A stretch of DNA of 64,000 bases from Pseudisothecium myosuroides (GCA_951799445.1 OX637288.1:14076501-14140500); one strand, 5' to 3'; shown: positions 44,780-57,924, counted from the stretch's first letter. The notes: a model not told the origin generated them from the sequence alone. Made by a program: numbers and translations.

Positions 44780-46160
44780 GGCCCGAATGACGATCCCGGT
44801 ACCATTGTCATTGAAACGTACCACGGTGAAGTAAATTATTCGAGTTTCGATTGCCACAACGGCGTAAAATTTTTGAAAAGCGAGAACTGTGCTTGTTTCT
44901 TCTAGGCGAAGAGTTCCACATCACTGTTGCTAGCGTTGTTGACCATTTTCTCTTTTTCCCAATTGTTTACTATTTTGTTGTTGACCACTTGGAAGCACAA
45001 AAAGTCAAGGGAGAAGAATCCGCTATATGGAGAAAGCGTGGGCGAGTTTGATACCTTTGCTGTGTTTTCTCCTCCCGAAGAACCGTCGAAAGAGGGGAGA
45101 GCGAAATACAGTGAGTTGGAAATGGGTATTATCTGGCCTTCACATGACCAATTCTTCGAAAATAATAATTGCATGTTTATACTTTACAGGTTATGAATTC
45201 CTGGGCCAGGTGTTTGTATTTTGGGGGAGAGAGATCGAATGCATTGTTGATGAGATCGATCGGATAAGTGGACGGTGCTTTTTTCTCCTGCCGTCGAAAT
45301 TACAGTCACCAGTTTCCAGTGTCAAGCGAAAATATAAAGGTACCATTCGATACCACCACCCGGTCCGTCATCAGCAATAATACAGCAAGCGGAGACTAAG
45401 TCCCCGTTTCGACGCAATTATTCTAACGCATCGAGGCTCTCGTGTAGGTTTGCATGTTTACACTTGTCGAACTAGGGAGCCCAGTCGATCGATTCACCAA
45501 TCGCAGAAAATTCTAGACATCGTCGAGGAGCTTCAATTTCGGCACAATTATTAGCGATGCGAATTGGATTCATGAGGCGCTGCCGTTTTAATTTTATCAT
45601 ATTCCGTTATGCTGCGGTGCCGCCTGGGATTCGAAGATGCAACCGACGTTCATCCGAACCCTTGAGTGCTACGGGGTACTTCGACTCCCCGCAACCAACA
45701 TGCCGGTGCTATCGCGCGGCAGCTGGTCTAGATTTCCGCAGGGTGCATTATTTAAGCTTCTACTGTAGTACCGACTGCCTAGTGCAGATTTCTTGAACTT
45801 CAATTGCACTTGAACAGGGTTTCTCGTGATTACCTCTGTAATGTCACCTTCTCTCTCCTCTCATCGAGTTCGTGGCTATGGTGGGACGTAAGGTATGCTC
45901 CCCCAAAATGGCACCCTCTTTGCATTCAGAGAGAGTAAAACTGTGTAGGGAGTGGAATGGGGTGCAAAGGGCGTTAGGAACAGAATGCAAAACATTTGAC
46001 AAGCAAGGCTATATTATGAAGACTATGTGACCTATGATGAATACAATTTTATGATACATTTATATCTTGTACGAATTTCTCGAAGCTTGTCATAATTCTT
46101 TATTCTATTAAATTATTCTATGTACCAATTGATTTATTAAATAGCCTTTTAAAATTAGTG
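44780..46160. other. Upstream flank of the pectinesterase, no gene recognised
   Basis: Moderately GC-rich sequence with several open frames (44851-45051, 44927-45196, 45027-45380, 45557-45796), none with a recognisable domain. It may contain promoter elements or a decayed gene. Confidence 0.4.
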
Positions 46161-46234
46161 CACATCCTTTGTTTCAAAATAAGTTCATGATTTCTAGTGG
46201 GAGTACCATGCATGGAATACCACGGATTTATTTT

Positions 46235-46604
46235 GACACAAGGAGTACATTTTTAAAGCCACTTCTCCACAGCAACATTATACTGTTACAATTTTATTTA
46301 TTTTTAATAAGAAATCTGTTGTCATTGGGGCTCCCAGGTTGTGACATTACAGAGGCCTGAGTGTAATTACTTTATGTTTAGGACGCTTTTTTTTTTCCTT
46401 GAAACACATGGACAATTCAAAGGGAAAGAGTACAGTTTAGTACGCTTTTGAGACACAAGGAGTACATTTTTAAAGCCACTTCTCCACGGCAACATTGTAC
46501 TGTTACAGTTTCATTAATTTTTAATAAAAAATCTGTTGCCCTGTGGGTCTCCCAGGTTGTGACATTACAGAGGCCCGAGGGTAATTACTTTTCGTTTAGG
46601 ACGC
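46235..46604 (+). repeat. Direct repeat of about 150 bp (46235-46386 and 46452-46604)
   Basis: Both copies read ACACAAGGAGTACATTTTTA, GCCACTTCTCCAC, GGCTCCCAGGTTGTGACATT and GTTTAGGACGC, separated by about 65 bases. The segment just before the first copy (CCTTTGTTTCAAAATAAG ... TTATTTTGACACAAGGAGTA, about 46167-46248) has ends like a small Stowaway-type MITE. Confidence 0.85.
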
Positions 46605-46619
46605 GGAAAGTAAGAAGTT

Positions 46620-47440
46620 CCGATGCTGATTGAGTACCGACAATTTAGCAGTATTTTGATTACCTGTAGCCAATAGGTTCCCGTTGCTTCCCCCTAGACC
46701 AGGTCTTAGAGTTCACAGTTCACAGTTCCAGGTTCTCCGCTCAATAATTGTTGGACCCCAGCTCACAGGAGTACCACGTGGGGCCCTAGCAGTTTTCTGA
46801 GGATTAGAGGATCCAGTACCAATCAAAAAGAAATTAATAAAATGGAATGAAAAAAAACCTGGGCTACTCATCAACTTCTCAATAATGCTGGCTGAATAAT
46901 AATAATAAGTTATTCTTCTTGGGCCCGTAGCTGTTTGGACCTTGCACCCGCCTCTTTGTTGGCCGAACGTTTGTAAGTTAAGTTTAAGCAGCTGGCTGGG
47001 GGTCCAAAATGGGTTCCAAATCGGGCAGTTGAGAGTCCCAGGCATTGGTAGAAATGGATTTGTCGAATGAGCTTCCATGCCGGAGAATCCTCGAGCGTTC
47101 AGAAGTCTTCAGTTGTGCGTCAGTTGGTTTGGTTTGGTTGGACCAGTTCTTTGATGAGTTTGTGACGGACCACTCAGCTATTGTACCACCGTTGTACCGT
47201 GTGAAACTGTAGATGAGGGTCTCCCATTTGTTAAAAAAAACAAAAAAAAACTGTAGATGAGTCTATCTGGGACAATGGGCTCAACGAAAGAAAGCCGTTG
47301 TCATGCTAGACTAAGTTAGACCACGTTGCTAGTCTAATCATACATTCGGAGCTTCTCAACTTATTATTTTACTCCATAGAAGCCAAGGGTTGCTTGTAGG
47401 AGGAGAATTCACACTAGTAGCGGTAGACAAAGAGTGGACT
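46620..47440. other. No gene recognised
   Basis: The minus-strand frame 46713-47078 has no domain. A short poly-A duplication (GAAACTGTAGATGAG at about 47202 and 47250) is the only structure seen. Confidence 0.35.
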
Positions 47441-48790
47441 TACATGTCTTGGTAGGTGGGTGTGTCTACTGATATTGGAATATAGGAAGCACTTTTATGT
47501 TCCTTCCACAATGTGGAGTGCACTGATATCGGTGGAACTCCTCTTGTCTTTTTGTACCTTTTTCTATCTATTGAGCTTACATGAAAGTCCACTTTAACTC
47601 CTAAAGGACTTGATCCATTGTGAAATGGTCAAACATCATGTTTGAGCTAAATTTTGCCTTTTAAATTGTGTTCAAACAACAATTTTGTATTTTTAGTACT
47701 TGAAACTATGAATGGTGTATCATTGAGAAAAATTTCAATTTGTTTTATGAAAAATTGTAATTGTTATTAATTTTCTTGCAAAAATTGAACATAAATAAGT
47801 TAAAATAGCAAAAGAAAGCCAAATTATTTGAAATTTTCTCAAGAGGTTTAGGTAGCATTGGAGATTAGTGTGAAAAATTTTCAATTGATTTTTTTATTTT
47901 TTACACCCAAAACAGACACAATAAAGACCTTGAAGTCAAATTTGACTATCAAACCAAGTTTACCCTTTTATTTAATTGATGTATAAAATTTTGATATTTT
48001 TTATTGGTAGATACATTCATTTTCTATAGATGATATTTTTTTCAGTAAATTTGATGGAAAAATTTAATTATTGTGATTTTTTTAAGTTAAAGGTTGAAAT
48101 AAAATTATATCAATTAGAATATATATTAAAATAATATGTAATTTTTACCATAAATGAAGAGTAGAATGAGAAACATAATTTTGTAATTTGAAGTTAAAAT
48201 ACATTTTAAAAATAGAAAATATGAATGAAAAACACACCACTCTATGTTATTTGGATTCTAACACTTGGAGCTCTGAATTGCAATAACTCTTTCGATTTTT
48301 GACATTTTTCAAAATTTTCAAATGGAGCAGAAACAAAACTTGCCAAGCTTCATTTTCTTAGTTTAAAAGACATACCAAAAATGGATATTTTGAAAGTTAC
48401 AATTAGAGTTGACTAAGGCGCATCCACTTTTTGGATGCACGGACCTTAAAGGGTTAATGTAGTGGCACCTCAAAATTATCAATGTAGATGTTTATATAGT
48501 TTTTTCACTATGGCTATCCACATTGTGAAATTTTTATTCAACCACATCTGTGGGTGGGTGGATTCACTAATATTGAAATATAGAAAGCACTTTTATGTTC
48601 CTTTTGCAATGTGGGATGCACTAATATCGGTAGAACTCTTCTTGTCTTCTATTATTGGCTTTTTCTATTCATTGGGCTTACATGTAAGTCCACCCTAAGG
48701 TATTGGCTCCTCAAAATCATTGACATAGATCTTTAGTTATTCCATTGTGGCCACATTGTGAAAATTTCATTCATACAGTGTAGTGATAGA
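47440..48790 (+). repeat. Two tandem units, the first split by element E
   Basis: 47440-47593 matches 48541-48699 (GTGGGTG, AGCACTTTTATGTTCCTT, CACTGATATCGG, GAGCTTACATGAAAGTCCAC). The sequence after element E (48458-48540) matches that after the second unit (48700-48790: CTCAAAAT, GACATAGATC, TTGTGAAA). The second unit is uninterrupted and serves as an empty site. Confidence 0.8.
47594..48457. mobile_element. piggyBac-like element E
   Basis: TTAA at 47594-47597 and 48454-48457; ends TTAACTCCTAAAGGAC and GGACCTTAAAGGGTTAA. Its interior differs from the A/B/C group and is shared with L (37373). In the uninterrupted paralogous unit the target reads CCCTAAGG, one tetramer instead of two. Confidence 0.82.
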
Positions 48791-49390
48791 TGTAAGTAGA
48801 ATTTGAATTTTTTATTGCTCAAAAAATATGCTATAAATTTTTTAAACCAACACACAAGAGGCTTTGACAATGGGATATAGACTTAGTAGGAAATAGCACA
48901 TTTGATTCAACTTTGAAGAAATACAAAGTACGTGATACATTAATAGTGGCACCCTTAAATAACAGCTACATTAATAACATGTTCAAGTTCTAATTATGAA
49001 ACTAATAATTTCACATGCAGATTTGGTTTGCTATAAAGCAAAAAATAAAAGATTGTTTTAGATACTTGGCAGTTTAAGGTGCCACTAGAACCTGAAACAT
49101 TTCCTCATTTGAAAATAGAAGGAGAAAGATATTTGCAATAGATAGAGATATAAATTATATATATACCAATAGTACAAGGTCACCTTTGAGACATTGTTGC
49201 TAAATAACTCCGATGTATGACAAAAAATCCTTCTAGTAGAACAGAAGTGCAACTATTCATCCTCAGAATTTTGTTATGAATAGGGAAAGTCTTCTACAAT
49301 AGTTTGAGTTCCAATGAATACTTTTGAAGTATTTTAAACCAATGATTCACATGGTAACCAAAGGAATAATTTCCAAGGTCACTAGCCCGT
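48791..49390. other. AT-rich; inverted fragment of the K/M subfamily at the right
   Basis: About 49160-49390 is the inverse of parts of K and M (AACTATTCATCCTCAGAATTTTG, CTACAATAGTTTGAGTTCCAAT). The rest has no recognisable content. Confidence 0.55.
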
Positions 49391-49393
49391 CCT

Positions 49394-50333
49394 TTAACCC
49401 CTAAAGGACCGTTGTCCCTTCGGGAGACAAATGCATTTTTGGGCAGGTACCTACGGGCTGAAATTTTCTTGTGATTTTTTGAAACTTTTTTTGGAGATAG
49501 AAAAACTGATAAGCTTTGTGGGAATATAATTTTTTTCACAATTGGTGCCCGGGAAAAAAAGTTATGACCAAATAAGCTCAAAACAGGGGATGGTGGGCAG
49601 TCCGGGCAGCAAAAAAAAATGGACAAAAATTTGAATTTTTTTTTTAAATATTTTTTTTCTCATAGATTATATTTTTGTCTATTTGGAAAGCTTTTATTCA
49701 TTTCATTTGGATATGTTATGAGAAAGTTATGGACATTCTTGTTTTTCGGGCAGTTAGAGCATCTTCTTGAAAAAAATAACTTGTAGGATTCATTTCTGAA
49801 TGCAATCTTTCAAATTTTTCAATTTTTTTTTTTGCATGGTTTAGTTTAGTTGCTAGAACAATCTCACCATTGGGATTAGTGCATTTTACTTCCATCTAAG
49901 AGATATTAATATTTTAGATTTTCCTTCTATCTCGTACTTACTTCTACTTAACAATTTTTTTAAGAATGATAATTAAGTTTTTTTGAATTTTTTTTTTTTT
50001 CCTAGACTCTCAACTCAATTCTCCTCTATAAAGATTTAAAGCTCAAAACTCTGTAGTGCAAAAATTTTAAATTAAAAATGTTTAAAGTCAAAAAATCTAG
50101 TCCCACAATGTGCTGAAAAACTTGTTTTTTTCACTTTAAATGCAGGTATCTTGCAATCTGTGCGGTCAAAAAATCTGAAATTTTTTCCACACATTCTCAT
50201 ACTAGTTAGGTGTAAGATCCTATGGTTAGATTTGCAAAAAAAACATTTTTCAATTTTTTTTACTGTTTGCTATAGAAATGGCAGTTTTCACTGTTTTTTG
50301 GCAGAAAAAAGGCCTCGGTCCTTTAGGGGTTAA
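49394..50333 (-). mobile_element. piggyBac-like element F
   Basis: TTAA at 49394-49397 and 50330-50333; ends TTAACCCCTAAAGGACC and GGTCCTTTAGGGGTTAA are perfect inverses of each other. It is close to C over most of its length (for example AGTTAGAGCATCTTCTTGAA) and in the same orientation. The perfect termini suggest the youngest family member here. Confidence 0.88.
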
Positions 50334-50452
50334 GGATTAATAAGTTATTTGATAATTATGATATAGTTTTTCTTAACTATTGGCAACCCTTCAAAAATCT
50401 TGGAAGTTGAATGGTTTCCTCCATTGTATAGGAAAGTGATAGTCATAACTTT

Positions 50453-50500
50453 CATTAGAGAAAATATGAGGCCTCAAAGGGCCGCTTTGTGGTGACATCC
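50453..50500 (+). repeat. Single left end of the CATTAGAGAAAA MITE
   Basis: CATTAGAGAAAATATGAGGC followed by TCAAAGGGC matches the left end of the element at 52416. No right end was found nearby, so it is a fragment. Confidence 0.55.
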
Positions 50501-50746
50501 AGCTTCACGGGATTTCCATGTCACCATTAGCCCTAGATAGATTCTTATCATCACAAAGTCAACTTGGTCTGAATTTCGCAAAGGATGTCAGGACATAATA
50601 AGCATGGTACATCATGGCAACAAAATATAGGGTGTGTAATTGACAAATTAAACAAATAATGTCAAATTAAGCCAAGTTAAGTGGCATTTGAAGCTACTTG
50701 CCGGAATTATTAGAATTGTCTAATATTTTTGCTAACTATCTTCAAA

Positions 50747-51880
50747 GCAGGACCTTAAATCCGACCCAAAAAGTGGGCCCGACCTATCATGGCCTACTTT
50801 TGACACAACTATGGACCTTGGGACCCGGCCCAACATGCGTTTGGATACGCGCAACTCCAAGACCGCAAGATGCAGGACTGTGAGGTGCGTGACCACAACC
50901 CCGACAATAGCAATGACTCATGGCGACGACGACCCATGGCAACAATATAAGGGTTTAGGGCGGTGGATTACGGTTTTAGGCTTTCTTATGACTATGAGCG
51001 GTTGAGCTCCTACTAATTCTAATATACATATCCCATATGGGTTGTTCTACTTCCTACAAATATAAAGAGCTTGCATTCTCAATTGTAAATGCAAATAATA
51101 AATGACTTTTGAAGAAAAGTAAGGTAAATGTGAGTCATGCTACATCAGCATGGATCCATTTCATATGGATGATTTATCATCCTGCACAGAGGGACAACAT
51201 CTGAACACCCTTTTGAAGTTCTACTAAAATAACATTTTGTAGAGCAAATCAAACAACATTTGTAGGGCAATCAAGACAACATTTTCTGAAGTTCTTGTAG
51301 AATGCAAAAATCCATTTAGGGGAGGCCTAATTTGTCCTTAATTTTGTCCTATTTAATTTGGGCCTCCCCTCCAATTTGTCTTACATGTTCTATAAAGACT
51401 TCAAAAAATGTTGTTCGATTTACTCTACAAAATGTTGTTTTAATAGAACACCTAAAAGTTGTTCGGATATTGTCCTTCTCTACATGACAATAAATCATCC
51501 ATTTGAAATGGATCCACGTTGATGTGGCATGACTTATATTTACCTTACTTTTCTTCAAAAGCCATTTATTATTTGCATTTACAATTGAGAATGCAAGCTC
51601 TTTATATTTGTGGGAGGTAGAACAACCCATATGGGATATGTAGATTAGAATTAGTAGGAGCTCAACCACTCATAGTTATAAAAAAGCCTAAAATCCTAAC
51701 CCCGCCACCCTAAACCCTAAAACTATCGTCGTGGGTCGTCACCGCCATCGGGATCGCAGCTCTGCACCTCATAGTCCTACGGTTGCGCTGAACCACCCAC
51801 ATGTTGGTCTGGATCCCATGGTCTATAGTCAAGCCAAGCCCACTTCATGGGATGGATTTAATGTCATGCATCTTCAAAAG
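50747..51880. mobile_element. Foldback element II, about 1.13 kb inverted repeat
   Basis: The arms meet near 51325 and pair outward for about 540 bases: GAGGCCTAATTTGTCC, AGCATGGATCCATTTCA, AAGAGCTTGCATTCTCAATT, CATATCCCATATGGGTTGTT and GGTTGAGCTCCTACTAATTC all recur inverted. Identity is about 90% in the inner half and lower in the outer half. An extra partial copy (GGGATACGTAAATTAGGATT, CTCAACC-like) lies at about 51930-52010. No coding sequence. Confidence 0.85.
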
Positions 51881-51884
51881 CCAC

Positions 51885-52415
51885 TTCCTTAATTTTGTGT
51901 GCCAAAAGATGAGAAGAGAAGCTTTTTATACAAGTGGGGCAGTGGTTGGTAAGACAATCCATGTGGGATACGTAAATTAGGATTAATAGGAGTTCAACCG
52001 CACATAGTTAAGTCAAATGTAGGAATTAAATTCAAAGTCAAATTTTAGACCACATTTAGGCATAATAGAATAACTTTCTTCAATAAAATTTGAACAAAGT
52101 TAATGTGGAGAATCAAGCTAATTTTCATCTCCAAAAATCCATTTGAGATTTTGAGACTCCAACTAAAAGTTATGGCCAAATTTCAGAGAGAAGTTGAAAG
52201 GGACATTCTTTTGACATTTTCAAACACCTTGATTCTCTGAATTTTGTCCATAACTTTTATTAGAGGCTATACTCCTTTCAAATTTCTTTGAAAAATCATT
52301 GAATCTCATTCATAATTGTAAATACAGAAAGTTGCTTCTACAAATTCAAATGTGGAACTAACTGCCCCCAACAAATTCAGTAGATAATGGTCAATGATTT
52401 TTTTTCAGTGATATA
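51885..52415. other. No gene recognised
   Basis: After the partial foldback copy the sequence is AT-rich with the phrase TAACTTTTATTAGAG repeated in variants. Nothing else seen. Confidence 0.4.
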
Positions 52416-52781
52416 CATTAGAGAAAATGTGGAGCCTTCGAAGGGCTGCTACACAGCCCTCCGGAGGACCCTAAAGTTTACTTTTTGCCAAAAAATCAGT
52501 TTTTCCCCTATTTCCGTGTAGCAGTTTCTGCTGCGACAGTGACGCAGGAAACGAAATATACAAGTAAATTTTTTATTTATTTTTTTAGTCTTAAAAAAAA
52601 AATTTAAAATTTTTAAAAAATAAAAAATAAAATAAAATTCCGATTTCTGACCATTTCGACGAGCAGTCAGCTTGGCTGACTGCTCACCGAGGGCTAGTTT
52701 TGCAGTGATAGGCCAAGCATTTTAATAGCTTGGCATGTCACTGTGGAGCAGCCCTCCAGAGGACTAGTTTTTTCTCTAATG
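52416..52781. mobile_element. 366 bp MITE ending CATTAGAGAAAA
   Basis: The ends CATTAGAGAAAA and TTTTCTCTAATG are exact inverses, and the subterminal CAGCCCTCCGGAGGACC and GCAGCCCTCCAGAGGAC show the same block in both arms. An inner hairpin GAGCAGTCAGCTTGGCTGACTGCTC lies near 52660. No clear target duplication; superfamily unknown. Confidence 0.75.
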
Positions 52782-53859
52782 ATCCATTTATTGCCAATGC
52801 AGTTGAAACCCTGCAATTTGCACTAGGAAAGATTAATGAGTTTTTTTTTAAAAGGTTTGTTAAATTTTGCTATTTGGAGGAGTGATATCTCCATTTTGGG
52901 ATGATTGTACATGATATTAGATGAATTAATGTCATTTTCATCCACATTATACATATTCCATCCATATTATCCATTTTTTTTCTATAATAAGGTAGTTTGT
53001 TTTGAAAGCATTCCTTCTTTAAAAGCGACTAGTAACACAGAGGTACATTTTGTTTTCTTCAATGTATCAATAGTCTACATTTCATGAGGGGGGCGCTTTT
53101 AGTGACCACTACGTTTCAACTTCAAAAAGCTATAACTAATTGCACAAAGGTGCAAAAAATATGAAACGACTTGAGTTAGATGCCAATTCCATTTTTCTTC
53201 CACCAAAAAATTTACTTAAAATTGTTTCAAGGAGTTTAGCTTCCTCAAAAATGCAATCAGCTCTTAAAAGGTCGCTTTTAGAGCAAACCGCCTTAGATGA
53301 ATTCAAATGCTCCATCATTCCAGCTAGGATCACAGGCAACTACTTGCTACTGTGCCTTTTAGTTAGAATTTTTTTATTTTTTTATTTTTTTTATTTTTTT
53401 ATTTTTTAGGTTCCCTTTACTGCAAGAGTTAGAAAAAAAGCTTTCACTGCTGATGGCCATCAACTGAAAGTCAGTCCATCTGAGAAGTTGAGAATTGTTC
53501 CGTCGAAGTTCCTGTAGCTTTTTCAACAACTTTGTAGTTGTTGTACTTGAAGTACAGATATGCAAAGGCTCCGTCAGGTTCAGGTTGCAAACTCTGTCTG
53601 TCATCCTGTACTTGGAATGAGGAAAACCTGCAGTACTATCAAAGATTCCAAAGGGGTCTATCTGAAGAAAAAGGAAATTAAATTAATAACTACAAAAGTG
53701 AGTGACTGATTTTACATTCTTATGTCCTTTCAGCCTGCAGGAATTGCATCTTTTGAGTACATTTTTTTTTTTTTTTACACAAATGAAACGGAATTTCATT
53801 GCAAAAATAGAAAATACAACTCCCAGCCACAAGACACAACCATGAGCTTGCCAGTTGCA
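52782..53859. other. No gene recognised; A/T microsatellite at 53370-53409
   Basis: A run of T-rich TTTTTATTT units lies at 53370-53409. The frames 53140-53409 (plus) and 53136-53339 (minus) overlap and have no domain. The part 53410-53620 has more balanced composition but no recognisable product. Confidence 0.4.
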
Positions 53860-54060
53860 TTCTTGGTACCATTGGAAAGCTTTCTGTAAGGACGGGTGCA
53901 TAGACTTTGTTTTGTGGCATTTGGACCTAAGGTGTGAAAACATCACATGTCCAAACGCCACATAGCAAAGCCCTTGCACTCCTTCATGCATAAAGCTTTC
54001 AATTCCCATTAAGAACACAACCTCTCACACCACAACAAAGCCCTTGCACTCCTTTGTGTA
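53860..54060. repeat. Copies of the interspersed repeat of 13700-14140
   Basis: It shares TTGGAAAGCTTT, GACTTTGTTTTGTGGCATTT, CCAAACGCCACA and AAAGCCCTTGCACTCCTT with the 13.7-14.1 kb trio, in mostly opposite orientation. Confidence 0.7.
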
Positions 54061-57000
54061 TAAAAGACATTGAAATTTTAAAGTTTTTACAAATTATTAT
54101 TATTTTTAAATTATATTTATTTTGGTTGTGGCAAAGACACAATATACACTAATTACTTGTGAAATGAAATCACTTGTGAGATAAATGATAATCCACCCCG
54201 TTTGCATATTTATATTTTTTGAGAAGTTTCTCTAACTGCAATCAATATGGAATATTGTCATAGTATACATATCTATATGTTGTTAGTATTCTGCATAGGT
54301 ATTCCATGTCTGATATCAATGCCCGTGCCTATACATCGTACCATATTAATAATCCATATACAACATCCATATATATTCCACATATAATATTCTATATCAA
54401 TAATAGGTAATCTTATCAATATAAGTATTTGTATCAACGTTGTTTTTGTTTTTGAAGATTGACGGTAAGGGAGGGGGTTCAAATCTTCCCCCTTCCAAAT
54501 CAATGGATGATGTTCAAAGTCACAAAGGTCTTCCAAAAAACATTTAATTAATGGCTAGGAATTTTAATGTGAGTGTGTGTTTTTCCCTTTCAAATCAGTG
54601 GTTGTGGATTTTTGATGAGAAGGTGGGGAATACATGGCTATATTGCATCTTTTTGTTACGAATGTCACACCATAATACATAGTCCAACACTTGGCTCGCA
54701 AAATGTTTCATATACGTGCAAAAATTGTCATACCTATAGTCAAACTTCCCTTATTGCATAGGAACGGTGGGAGGGTTGCTATTATGTGAACATAGGAATG
54801 TGAGCCAATGAGCCTAGGATACTACACACCTATATCATAGGTGTATATACTATAGAAATCTTCTATAATTATAGTGTATGTATATTACAAATATCCATAT
54901 TATAGGTGTTTATGATACATACACCTTCTATAGTGTGTGGTATCTATATTATAGATACCTGTATTGTAGGCTCAATGCTCACAAGCTCGCATTCTTGGGC
55001 TTACATACTAGCACCGTTGCTCCATTAATGGTTTATGTAGTAGACTTTATGCATATAAGGAGTATGCAAATATAGAACTACATTTAGTTATGCACGTAGA
55101 GAATTTGCATTTTGAGAGGTTTCACTGTATTTGAAAAATTACGGATTTTTTTTAAGCAAATTTTTGGACGTGTTGAGACATTAGTAATTCACTCCAGATA
55201 AAATCATTTTTCAAAAATTGAGAATAAGATTTAGGCATTTTTGAAATTTTCATTCATATTAATTGGTGAAAAAAATATTTTAGCACAAGTACCAAATTTT
55301 TAAGATTCTTTAGTAAGTGGAATGAAAATTCTTTTTGGAACTTAATGGTAAGAAATTATGAATTCTAAAATTATTTTTATTGAATGAAATATTATTGAGA
55401 GTCATTGTATAGTGGCCTACAATAAATATTGTTATGTCTCTATGTTTTCATACAAAGCCTCCACTTTCAAATGTGATCTTTCACAATTTTCACACAATTC
55501 TTGCATCATTACAGTCTCGATTGTGCATACCAAATTTCAACTTCAAAAACCCAAACTCTTTTTCTTGCAAATTTTTTACAATAAATTTTATGATATTACA
55601 TGATAAGTGATTGAAAATCTTCAATGATGAATTTCAAAATTCAATTGCACATGAATGTTGGAATTTTCCATAGGCGCATCTTTCCTTTTGAAAAAAATTG
55701 CAAGAAAATTTCAAAAACCATGCAATAGAGTTAAAGTTGAGGTGTCATGCCTAAATTATATAAAATAGATTTGTGTGTGTTGCAACTAGATTTTAATAAA
55801 CTAATAGTACCATTATAGATTGTAAGATTATAGCATTTGAATTTTGAAGTGAAGAAAAAGATAATATTCCAAACTCTTAAATATAATCAACAAGACTTTT
55901 AATTCTCTTGGCTTAAAATTTTGCACTAGAGAAATTTGAGTTCTTTTTGTTACATTGCAAAATTGACTTGAGAATCCATATGGATATGGGAGATAATAAA
56001 TTTTTAATCCATTTTAATAATTTAAAGTTCATTAAATAGGAAAAATTAGGTGGCAATATGAAAAATGCATTGTTGATAATTTTAGTATATAATTAAAAAA
56101 GTGTCACCCCTACACTTGCCCAAAATTCTTCATAATCCACTTTAAGAGTTTGAACCTTTTTAAATAATTAATTACACATACTAGGTACCTTCTTTATATT
56201 TTGAGGATATATACTTGAACCTCTATACTTATCTAAGTAGAATATAGAAGTTTTATAAGTTATGCAAAATTATAACATATAACAAAAAATACATACTTAA
56301 CTTATCAATTTTGGGGCTATTAAAAACGGTATATATTCTAATTTATATTCTACTAACAATGGTATATATTATAATTGAGGTAACAAGTATAGAGGCTAGG
56401 TTCAATTGTAAAGACGTTATATTGAATCACAATTCTTATTTTAAAGAGACCTTGAAGATTCTTGCCAAACATGTACTAAACTATTCAAGTATGAGAGCTT
56501 AGTTCATTTATAGACATGTATAATCAAAACTTTAAAAAATCATATTTTATTAGTATATTGTCAAAAACACATGCTTTGTTGCATTAGATTTGGTTTTTAA
56601 TTATCAAATAAATTAAAATAAGTTGTAATGATAAGCTAATAGTAACTATAATCAATTACTAATTTTTTGTCTTTAAAAGTACATATTTTATACGGTATGC
56701 ACAATGATAGAGTGTGTTGTTGGAAAAAAATGTGCCATATTAAAGTCATTTTTGACTTTACAATAGACCATAAGAGATTATATCTTATAACTATAAAAGC
56801 TACATCTATAGCAAAATAATGTGAAAGATTTCAATAGATTGGCACTTACTTGCTATTGCTATACTGTGCTACTAAGGACAAAGCTTCTTTAGTAGAGCTA
56901 TTTATTGAATTCATACAATCAAATGTCATCCCCATAATTATGTTTGTTTCTCAACAATTGCATCTTATACAAAGATTCTATAGAAACCTTATATAAATTT

Positions 57001-57920
57001 GAAGTGATGTTTAAGACATGAAATGTAACCCTTCATTCGATTTACGGATTTTTTTCTTATTCTAGATTTCATTTGAGTTCTTATCTTATAAGTAACTTTT
57101 TTAGCAACAATTGAAATGGTTAAAAAATTTATTTCCTCTTTGTTGCTTGGAATTGCATGGGTGGCACCAAAATCAAATATGGAGAGAAGACAAGTCCAAA
57201 TGTGATTAGATTGCATACAATAGCTCTTATAAGTTTTCATATACTTCAAATATTGTCATAATTAATTTAAAAATTATATTTTTTCAACCAAATTTTAGAC
57301 ATGATGTGGTACAAGTAATATATTTATATTAAATTTAAAATTATTATTATTTAATTATTAAAAATTTAATCAAATTGATTATTGAAAAAAACTTTTAACA
57401 CAAGTACAAAATTTGCAAAACTCTTTAGTGAAGGGCATGAGAACTCATTTTGGAATTTTATGGCAAGAATTTCATGAGTTTTAAAATTTTATTGAGTGAG
57501 TGGAATAATTGATTGGAATATGATCCTAAATAGATATAATTTTTTATAATTCACTCGAAAATCTCCAAAAATTCATAACAACTCATGTATAAATATTCTA
57601 ATTATTTTTTCATTTTTAATATATTTTTTAAAATATTTTTGGAATAATTTAAAATTAATATAATTATTTGAAGTCATATTTTAGTCATTTATATTTCACT
57701 CAATAAAAATTTAAAACTTGCAAAAAAAATCACAGTATTCTAAAAGGAACTCTCATTGCACTTACTACATACTCTTGAATAAAATTATTGTATGAATTTT
57801 TTTTAATAATTAATTTGATTAGGTTATTGTAAATTGAATTTTTTTGAAATATTTTAATAATATTTTATACATATATGTTACTTATACCTCAACATATTTT
57901 AAATTTTGTTGAAAATCTCT
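54061..57920. other. AT-rich intergenic region
   Basis: Nearly 4 kb of very AT-rich DNA. Open frames are short and without domains. A patch at about 54830-54960 repeats TATAGGTGT and ATAGTGT. I see no gene, no inverted repeat and no clear element. Confidence 0.5.
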
Positions 57921-57924
57921 AGGG

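Noticed and set aside
45027..45380. Gene upstream of the pectinesterase
   Set aside because: Three overlapping frames on both strands, no domain, no splice pattern I can support.
53683..54018. Minus-strand 111-residue frame
   Set aside because: It covers the interspersed repeat shared with 13.7-14.1 kb and has a poly-K run from a T stretch; no domain.
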